From Microbacterium sp. SORGH_AS_0969 (lineage in GTDB: Bacteria > Actinomycetota > Actinomycetes > Actinomycetales > Microbacteriaceae): a stretch of DNA of 64,000 nt. The notes under the pieces were generated by a model. The model made no database searches and was not told the DNA's origin. It worked only from the letters and a program-made list of their open reading frames with translations. Within the stretch, counting starts at the first letter, position 1. The number at the start of each line of letters is the position of its first letter. Positions 58,598 to 64,000 of the stretch are shown one piece after another. The stretch covers positions 2,418,001 to 2,482,000 of the forward strand of contig NZ_JAUTAG010000001.1 of the NCBI RefSeq assembly GCF_030818255.1. The letters run 5' to 3'. The position numbers and the translations under genes were made by a program.

Positions 58598-58969
58598 ATG
58601 ACCGACGAGCGCACGATGCAGATCGGCGAGCTCGCGGAGCGGACGGGCATGTCGATCCGCACGCTCCGCCACTACGACGAGATCGGTCTGCTGCGCCCCT
58701 CCGCGCGCAGCGAGGGCGGGTTCCGTCTGTACACCGCCGATGACGAAGCGCGCTTGCTGTTGATCCGGCGCATGAAGCCGCTCGGGTATTCGCTCGAGCA
58801 GATGGGAGAGCTGCTCGCGGTCGTCGATGGCCTCGATGCCGCACCCGGAGACCCGGCGCTCGAGGCCCGCCTCGCCGACATCCGCGACGAGGCGATCCTC
58901 CGCCGTGACGACCTGCGCCGCAAGCTCGCCGCGGCCGACGAGTTCGTCGCACAGCTGGAGGCGCGATGA
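58598..58969 (+). CDS. MerR-family regulator
   Basis: 123 aa from ATG with GGGGAGG upstream. MQIGELAERTGMSIRTLRHYDEIGLLRPSARSEGGFRLYTADDEARLLLIRRMKPLGYSLEQMGELL is the complete winged-helix of the family, followed by a dimerisation coiled coil (LEARLADIRDEAILRRDDLRRKLAAADEFVAQLEAR). No metal-binding cysteines and no effector domain, so it belongs to the short MerR group that often senses small organic or redox signals. It overlaps the acetyltransferase gene by ATGA and probably controls it. Confidence 0.92.
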   Translation: MTDERTMQIGELAERTGMSIRTLRHYDEIGLLRPSARSEGGFRLYTADDEARLLLIRRMKPLGYSLEQMGELLAVVDGLDAAPGDPALEARLADIRDEAILRRDDLRRKLAAADEFVAQLEAR

Positions 58970-59541
58970 CCGCCCATGACCTCGTGCTCGAGGGGCACGG
59001 CATCCGTCTCACCCCCGCTCGTCCCGATGACGCCGCAGAGGCTTGGGCCCTGACCGACGCCTCCCTCTGGGCGGGCATGACGACGCCCTGGCCCGCGACG
59101 GTCGACGCCTATGCCACGCACGTCGAGCGTCAGCGCGAGACGCCGGGAATGTTCGCTTTCACGGTTCGGGATGCCGAGACCTCCGGCGTCCGTGGATCCA
59201 CCACGTTCTACGACCTCGCGCCCGCGCAGGGCCGGGTCGAGATCGGGACGACCTGGTACGGCCGCGCGTTCCAGGGCGGGCGAACGAATCCCGCGACGAA
59301 GCTGCTGTTGCTCGCGCACGCGTTCGAGGAGTGGGGGCTCAACCGCGTGGCACTGCGCTGCGACGCGCGCAACGAGCGCAGCGCGCGGGCGATCGAGCGC
59401 CTCGGCGCGACCTTCGAGGGACGGCTGCGTCACCACCGCATCGCCGGCGACGGCTCGATCGGCGACACGCTCTACTTCTCGATCCTCCGGGAGGAGTGGC
59501 CGGGCGTCCGGGCGGGCCTGGAGGCGCGCCTGCAAGGCTGA
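58966..59541 (+). CDS. GNAT-family (RimJ/RimL-like) N-acetyltransferase
   Basis: 191 aa. RimJ/L-type GNAT: IRLTPARPDDAAEAWALTDASLWAGMTTPWPATVDAYATHVERQ, VEIGTTWYGRAFQGGRTNPATKLLLLAHAFEEWGLNRVALRCDARNERSARAIERLGATFEGRLRHHRIAGDGSIGDTLYFSILREEW. Such enzymes acetylate amino groups of ribosomal proteins, antibiotics or metabolites. Coupled to a MerR regulator, a detoxification or resistance role is plausible (inference). Confidence 0.9.
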   Translation: MTAHDLVLEGHGIRLTPARPDDAAEAWALTDASLWAGMTTPWPATVDAYATHVERQRETPGMFAFTVRDAETSGVRGSTTFYDLAPAQGRVEIGTTWYGRAFQGGRTNPATKLLLLAHAFEEWGLNRVALRCDARNERSARAIERLGATFEGRLRHHRIAGDGSIGDTLYFSILREEWPGVRAGLEARLQG

Positions 59542-59894
59542 GGCCGAGCTCTCGGGAGGAGATTCGGCGAAGGGAGGATGCCGCCGGCCCGGATCGTCCT
59601 CCCGTCGCCGAGTCTCCTCCCGTCTCAGACGCCGAGCTACGCCCCGCGTCGTCGGCGCGTCGGGCCGCGACGGTTCCTGGGAGGAGATTCGGCGGAGGGA
59701 GTATTCCGCGGGGCCAGATCGTCCTCCCGTCCCAGAATCTCCTCCCGTCCCGGACGCCGAGTCACGCCCCGCGTCGTCGGCGCGCCCGGCTGTGACGGTC
59801 CCCGGGAGGAGATCTAGCCGAGGGAGGATGCCGGAAGCCGTGGCGGTCCTCCGCGTGCGGAACATCCTCCCGTCGCGGCCACCGCTTGCGCGCC
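59542..59894. repeat. 125-bp tandem hairpin array (2.6 units)
   Basis: Unit starts are 59554, 59679 and 59804, exactly 125 bp apart, the third truncated near 59880. Each begins GGGAGGAGAT, includes GGGAGGAT and a mirrored ATC.TCCTCCCGTC..CTCCTCCCG, so each unit can fold into a long stem. The rest of each unit (CGCCCCGCGTCGTCGGCGCG) is also conserved. Related in GGAGGAGAT/ATCCTCC content to the elements at 56803-56971. The gap holds no gene. Confidence 0.93.
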
Positions 59895-60641
59895 TCAGCC
59901 CGAGCCCGCGGCCGCGGCCGCGCGGCGGCGCGCGAACTCCCGCGCCTCGGTGAAGAGCTCGAGGTCGATCTGCACGTGCCGGCGCGCGAGCTCGGCGGCC
60001 TCGTCGGGGGCCGCCGTCACGATCGCCGCCACGATCGCATCGTGTTCGCGCGCGGCGCGGCTCTCCATGCGACGGTGACTCTCGCGGTCGCCCCACGGGT
60101 GCGCGGGAGCCGACAGCGAGAGGTGTCTCTCGTGCTCGAGGAGGATGTCGCGCAGGGCCGTGTTGTGCGCCGCGTCGATGATCGACAGGTGCAGCAGGCT
60201 GTCGGCGCGCTGCTTGGGATTGCCGGAATCCGCCGCGTGGAAGGCGGCCAGACGGTCGCGCATGACCGCGATATCGGCATCCGTCCGCCTCTCGGCGGCG
60301 AGGCGGGCAAGGGACGAGTGCAGCATCGAGCTCGCGGTGCACGCGTCGACGAGGTCGCTCCAGCGCTGCTCGAACCAGCGGTCGACGCCGACGACGATCG
60401 AGGCCGGCCACTCCTCGGCGACGAAGGTGCCGCCCGCGCGGCCGCGGCGCTTCTCGATCAGTCCGCGCGTCGCCAGGTCGTCGAGTGCGGCGCGGACGGT
60501 GGTGCGCCCCACTCCCAGGAGGGGGGAGAGGTCGCGCTCGGCCGGAAGACGGGTGCCGGGCAGGAACTCGCCCACCGCGACCGCGGTGATGAGGCGCTGG
60601 GTGACGCGGTCCACCAGGGAGGCGTCGTCGGTCTCGGCCAT
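59895..60641 (-). CDS. GntR-family regulator of the peptidase operon
   Basis: 248 aa from the ATG at 60641. Winged helix: TRLPAERDLSPLLGVGRTTVRAALDDLATRGLIEKRRGRAGGTFVAEEW. The C-terminal part (about 95-235) is an FCD-type all-helical ligand domain (DADIAVMRDRLAAFHAADSG, LLHLSIIDAAHNTALRDILLEHERH, RREHDAIVAAI-type His). It is divergent from the peptidase/permease/formamidase operon across 78 bp that contain inverted-repeat boxes, so it most likely represses that operon. Confidence 0.9.
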   Translation of the reverse strand: MAETDDASLVDRVTQRLITAVAVGEFLPGTRLPAERDLSPLLGVGRTTVRAALDDLATRGLIEKRRGRAGGTFVAEEWPASIVVGVDRWFEQRWSDLVDACTASSMLHSSLARLAAERRTDADIAVMRDRLAAFHAADSGNPKQRADSLLHLSIIDAAHNTALRDILLEHERHLSLSAPAHPWGDRESHRRMESRAAREHDAIVAAIVTAAPDEAAELARRHVQIDLELFTEAREFARRRAAAAAGSG

Positions 60642-60664
60642 GGGCTCCCGTCGTTTCCTCCATG

Positions 60665-60701
60665 TTAATTCCGCAGAAAAGGTTTGCCAACGAACCATTA
60701 A
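60665..60701. promoter_or_regulatory. Candidate operator for the GntR regulator
   Basis: TTAAT (60665-60669) and ATTAA (60697-60701) frame GGTTTGCCAACGAACC (60681-60696, GGTT/AACC dyad) in the 78-bp divergent promoter region. It is much more AT-rich than the window average. Confidence 0.45.
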
Positions 60702-60719
60702 GGGGTCCACGATGACTCC

Positions 60720-61610
60720 ATGCACCGCGAGATCACCGTTCCCTTCCACGACGGCTTCACCTGGGCCCGTCTCACCGAGCCCGCCGAGCCGACCGGCAAA
60801 GCGCCGCTGTTCGTCCTGCACGGCGGACCCGGAATGGCGCACAACTACGTCGCCAACCTCGACGCCCTCGCCGAGCTCACCGGCCGAACCGTCGTGCACT
60901 ACGACCAGATCGGGTGCGGGAAGAGCTCGCACCACCCCGACGCCCCGGAATCGCAGTGGGTTCCCCAGCTCTTCGTCGACGAGTTCCACAACCTGCGCGA
61001 GGCTCTCGGCTTCGACGAGTACCACGTGCTCGGACAGTCGTGGGGAGGCATGCTCGGCGCCGAGATCGCCGTCCGACAGCCGACGGGGCTGAAGAGTCTC
61101 GAGATCTGCAACTCCCCGGCATCCATGGAACTGTGGCTCGCCGGCGCGGCTCGGCTGCGCGCCGAGCTGCCCGTCGAAGCCCGCGAGGCCCTCGACCGTC
61201 ATGAGGCCGACGGCACGCTCGACGACCCCGAGTACGTGGATGCCACCCGCGTCTTCTACGAGCGCCACGTCTGCCGCGTCACCCCCATGCCGCAGGACTT
61301 CGTCGACAGCGAGCAGCAGATGCTCGCCGACCCGACGGTGTACTTCACGATGAACGGGCCCAACGAGTTCCACGTCGTCGGCACCGGCCGCGACTGGACG
61401 ATCATCGACCGCCTCCCGCAGGTCGCCGTGCCCACGCTCGTGGTCGCCGGCGAGTTCGACGAGGCCACGCCCGAGACCTGGGCGCCCTTCGTCGAGCACA
61501 TCCCCGGCGCGCGCTCGCACGTGTTCGCGGGAGCCAGCCACTGCACCCACCTCGAGCAGCCCGACGAGTTCCGCCGGGTGATCGCCGACTTCCTCGCTCC
61601 TCTTCCCTGA
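60720..61610 (+). CDS. Proline iminopeptidase-family alpha/beta hydrolase
   Basis: 296 aa. LFVLHGGPGMAHNYVANLDAL carries the oxyanion HGGPG motif of S33 peptidases, GRTVVHYDQIGCGKSSHHPD follows, and YHVLGQSWGGMLGAEIA holds the catalytic Ser (GQSWGG). Asp in VAGEFDEATPETW and His in GASHCTHLEQPDEF complete the triad. It removes N-terminal proline or hydrolyses small amides or esters (relatives also act on amino-acid amides). With an APC permease and a formamidase downstream, import and hydrolysis of an amide-containing compound is a fair reading. Confidence 0.9.
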   Translation: MHREITVPFHDGFTWARLTEPAEPTGKAPLFVLHGGPGMAHNYVANLDALAELTGRTVVHYDQIGCGKSSHHPDAPESQWVPQLFVDEFHNLREALGFDEYHVLGQSWGGMLGAEIAVRQPTGLKSLEICNSPASMELWLAGAARLRAELPVEAREALDRHEADGTLDDPEYVDATRVFYERHVCRVTPMPQDFVDSEQQMLADPTVYFTMNGPNEFHVVGTGRDWTIIDRLPQVAVPTLVVAGEFDEATPETWAPFVEHIPGARSHVFAGASHCTHLEQPDEFRRVIADFLAPLP

Positions 61611-61655
61611 CCCGACCCGCCCCGTTACGCTCCACCGCACCCGAACAGGAGTTCC

Positions 61656-63080
61656 ATGTCCGACACCGCCCCCGGAGCCCAGCAATCGCTGGAGTCCTTC
61701 GGCTACAAGCAGGAGCTCAAGCGCTCCATGTCCACCCTCGACCTCGTCGTCTACGGCCTGGTCTTCATGGTGCCGATCGCCCCGTGGGCCATCTTCGGCG
61801 TCGTGTACAACGCCGCCAGCGGCATGGTCCCGCTTGTGTACATCACGGGCGTCGTGGCCATGATCTTCACCGCGCTCGCCTACGCGCAGATGTCGAAGGC
61901 GTTCCCGATCGCGGGCTCCGTCTTCTCCTACGTGGGTCGCGGCATCCACCCCACCGTCGGGTTCTTCGCCGGGTGGGCGATCCTGCTGGACTACCTGCTC
62001 GTCCCCACGCTCCTCTACGTGTTCGCGGCGTCGTCGATGGCCGGGATCTTCCCCGACGTGCCCCAGTGGATCTGGGCGGTGGCGTTCGTCATCATCAACA
62101 CCGTCATCAACGTGCTCGGCATCGGCTCGATCAAGCTCGCGAACCGCGTCATGCTCGGCATCCAGCTCCTCTTCGTCGTCATCTTCGTCGTGATCGCCAT
62201 GGTCGCCCTCTCCTCAGGAGCGATTCCCGGGGCCGAGTTCTCGATCGCCCCGGTGTGGGATGCCGGAAAGGTCAACCCCGCTCTCATCGCCACCGCTCTC
62301 TCGATCGCGGTGCTGAGCTTCCTCGGCTTCGACGGCATCTCGACGATGGCCGAGGAGTCCACCGGTGACCGCAAGTCGGGCGGTCGCGCGATGATCATCG
62401 CGCTGCTCGTGGTGGCGGTGCTCTTCATCGCCCAGACGTGGTTCGCCAGCGCCCTGGCCGCAGGCACGATCTCGTTCTCGGACGACGACGTCAACAACGC
62501 CTTCTTCCTGCTCGTCGCTCAGGCAGCGGGTTCGGGCTGGGCCACCGCGTTCCTCGCCGTCAACGTCGTCGCGGTCGGCATCGCCAACGCCGTCGCGGCC
62601 CAGGCCGCGACCTCGCGCCTGCTGTACTCGATGAGCCGCGACCGGCGCCTCCCCGCCTTCCTGTCGAAGGTCAACTCGCGCCAGGTGCCGTTGGCTGCAA
62701 TCCTCTCGGTCAGCGCGATCTCGCTCGTGCTCGTGCTGTTCTTCGTCGGCCAGATCGCCGTGATCTCGTCGCTGGTGAACTTCGGGGCGCTGCTCGGCTT
62801 CCTCCTGCTGCACGTCTCGGTCGCGGTCTACTACCTCGGCAAGAAGAAGTCGAAGAACTACCTGCTTCACCTCGTCGTGCCGGTCATCGGATTCCTCATC
62901 ATCGGCTACGTGCTGCTGAACGCCGACATCACCGCGAAGGTCGGCGGCATCCTGTGGCTCGTCGTCGGTGGCGTCGTCTACCTCATCTTCGCTCGCAAGA
63001 GCGGTGGCGCGACCGGGCCGCTGCCCGAGCACGCGACGGCGACGGCCGGTGAGGGCGGCGGCGAGGTGGCATCCCGGTGA
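61656..63080 (+). CDS. APC-family amino acid permease
   Basis: 474 aa with AACAGGAG upstream. Twelve transmembrane helices. Family segments: LKRSMSTLDLVVYGLVFMVPIAPWAIFGVVYNAASGMVPLVYITGVVAMIFTALAYAQMSKAFPIAGSVFSYVGRGIHPTVGFFAGWAILLDYLLVPTL and AVLSFLGFDGISTMAEEST, then AAQAATSRLLYSMSRDRRLPAFLSKVNSR. It imports amino acids or related amines by cation symport or exchange. It overlaps the formamidase gene by GTGA. Confidence 0.92.
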   Translation: MSDTAPGAQQSLESFGYKQELKRSMSTLDLVVYGLVFMVPIAPWAIFGVVYNAASGMVPLVYITGVVAMIFTALAYAQMSKAFPIAGSVFSYVGRGIHPTVGFFAGWAILLDYLLVPTLLYVFAASSMAGIFPDVPQWIWAVAFVIINTVINVLGIGSIKLANRVMLGIQLLFVVIFVVIAMVALSSGAIPGAEFSIAPVWDAGKVNPALIATALSIAVLSFLGFDGISTMAEESTGDRKSGGRAMIIALLVVAVLFIAQTWFASALAAGTISFSDDDVNNAFFLLVAQAAGSGWATAFLAVNVVAVGIANAVAAQAATSRLLYSMSRDRRLPAFLSKVNSRQVPLAAILSVSAISLVLVLFFVGQIAVISSLVNFGALLGFLLLHVSVAVYYLGKKKSKNYLLHLVVPVIGFLIIGYVLLNADITAKVGGILWLVVGGVVYLIFARKSGGATGPLPEHATATAGEGGGEVASR

Positions 63081-64000
63081 CGGACCACTTCCTGGGCAAG
63101 GAGCACGGACGCCCCGGTCACGATGCGTCGGTGCCGCCCGTGCTGCGCGTGCGGCCCGGCACGGGGGAGCGCCTCGCGTTCCAGACCGACGACGCCGTTT
63201 ACCGCGAGCTGCATGAGCACGGCGACCTCGCGAGGCTCGAGGCACCGCTGAATCCGGTGACCGGCCCCGTGTACGTCGAGGGTGCCCGTCCCGGAGACGC
63301 CCTCGCGGTGACGATCCACGAGATCCGGCTGACCGACACCGGGTGGGCGATGAGCCTGCCCGGTGTCGGGGCCCTGCGCGACCGCATGCCCGACCGCGTC
63401 GTGACGCGTCGCATCCCGATCGACGCCGCCGGAGTGCACCTGACGGATGCCGTGACCGTCGCGCCCCGACCCATGGTGGGCTGCATCGGCACGGCGCCCG
63501 CCTCGGGGGTCGCGAGCACGGTCATGCCCGCCCACGCGATCGGCGGCAACATGGACGTCACCGACATCGCCCCCGGCGCGACGGTGTACCTGCCCGTCGA
63601 GGTCGAGGGGGCGCTCCTCGCGATCGGCGACGTGCACGCGATCATGGCGCGCGGCGAGTCGTCGTTCGTCGCGATCGAGGCCGAGGGCACGGTCGTCGTG
63701 TCGGTGGAGGTGGTCCCGGGCATGGGGCTGCGCGCCCCGCGCATCGCCACGGCCGGGGAGTGGATCTTCGTCGGCCTTGGTGCCACCGTGCAAGAGAGCG
63801 TGCGACGCGGCTACGAGGACGCCTTCGACGCCTTCGTCGACCGCGGATGGGATGCCATGGACGCCTACACCGTGATGAGTGCGCTCGCGCACTCGGAGCT
63901 CGGCGGTCCCACCGGCGCGGTCGATCCGGACCCCCTGCACCCGTTCGACGCGGTGGGGGCGGTCACGCTGCACCGCGTGCCGCGGTCGTTGCTCGACCAG
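63077..64000 (+). CDS. Acetamidase/formamidase, C-terminus cut by window edge
   Basis: Starts with GTG overlapping the permease stop and stays open for 308 codons to the right edge, so it is nearly complete. Family motifs: LNPVTGPVYVEGARPGDALAVTIHEI, MVGCIGTAP, HAIGGNMDVTDIAPGATVYLPVEVEGALLAIGDVHAIMARGE (the G-N-M-D and GDVH metal-site stretch) and FDAVGAVTLHRVP near the end. These zinc-type enzymes hydrolyse formamide or acetamide to ammonia and the acid. In this operon it would release ammonia from an imported or hydrolysed amide. Confidence 0.92.
   Translation, partial: MTDHFLGKEHGRPGHDASVPPVLRVRPGTGERLAFQTDDAVYRELHEHGDLARLEAPLNPVTGPVYVEGARPGDALAVTIHEIRLTDTGWAMSLPGVGALRDRMPDRVVTRRIPIDAAGVHLTDAVTVAPRPMVGCIGTAPASGVASTVMPAHAIGGNMDVTDIAPGATVYLPVEVEGALLAIGDVHAIMARGESSFVAIEAEGTVVVSVEVVPGMGLRAPRIATAGEWIFVGLGATVQESVRRGYEDAFDAFVDRGWDAMDAYTVMSALAHSELGGPTGAVDPDPLHPFDAVGAVTLHRVPRSLLDQ

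Noticed and set aside
59554..59880. Possible CRISPR array (125-bp period)
   Set aside because: The whole unit is repeated, without unique spacers.
1..64000. tRNA, rRNA or insertion-sequence genes
   Set aside because: None was recognised on either strand by eye. A covariance-model or profile search would be decisive; small divergent ncRNAs cannot be excluded.

Overview
The window is very GC-rich (roughly 70%), has GTG starts, ATGA/GTGA overlaps, and the codon pair that gives GGATGCC/GGCATCC throughout. Together with gene content such as a small protein family I know mainly from this family (23162-23488), this points to an actinobacterium of the Microbacteriaceae, most likely Microbacterium. 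It is chromosomal. I see no rRNA, tRNA, transposase, integrase, prophage or CRISPR array.

Layout. 1-19 kb is mostly housekeeping and envelope genes: a secreted glycosidase-like protein cut by the left edge, an HTH/ECF S-component fusion, a GNAT/DUF4440 fusion, a luciferase-like oxidoreductase, a DEAD/DEAH helicase (DUF3516 type), Dps, a GH15 glucanohydrolase, a stress-type SDR, AraC and GNAT proteins, a TIGR01777 epimerase and a decayed copper-type locus (copC remnant plus PepSY protein). 19-29 kb is a stress and redox neighbourhood: small acidic proteins, a frameshifted aldo/keto reductase, an SRPBCC protein, an SQR-like flavoprotein, an operon of haem-oxygenase-like di-iron oxidase + CDGSH protein + glycosyltransferase, Hsp20 under apparent HspR (HAIR) and HrcA (CIRCE) control, and a manganese catalase.

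29-43 kb holds a UbiA prenyltransferase and, 10 kb away, a type III PKS/methyltransferase/flavin monooxygenase operon. Between them lies a complete deoxysugar-acid island of the L-fucose/L-rhamnose type: aldose dehydrogenase, lactonase, fuconate dehydratase, SDRs, diketo-acid hydrolase, KDG-type kinase, KDPG-type aldolase, mutarotase and a GntR regulator. 43-47 kb has a GT4 glycosyltransferase and a DUF3618/holin-like/coiled-coil membrane operon. 48-57 kb has AraC and LysR regulators and a catabolic operon (two SDRs, a polar amino-acid-type ABC transporter, an Asp/Glu-racemase-like enzyme, a frameshifted flavin monooxygenase). 57-64 kb has SulP, MerR-GNAT, and a GntR-controlled peptidase/APC permease/formamidase operon cut by the right edge.

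The most striking non-gene signal is the number and variety of long palindromic elements, mostly intergenic: three 86-bp hairpins of identical length, a 61-bp REP-like tandem array plus dispersed copies, a 125-bp tandem hairpin array, a nested ATAAACGCG palindrome, and two hairpins lying inside open reading frames (helicase and PepSY protein), where they are translated in frame. Three enzymes (aldo/keto reductase, PKS-operon monooxygenase, cluster FMO) each carry exactly one extra base. That is either real decay or residual sequencing error.
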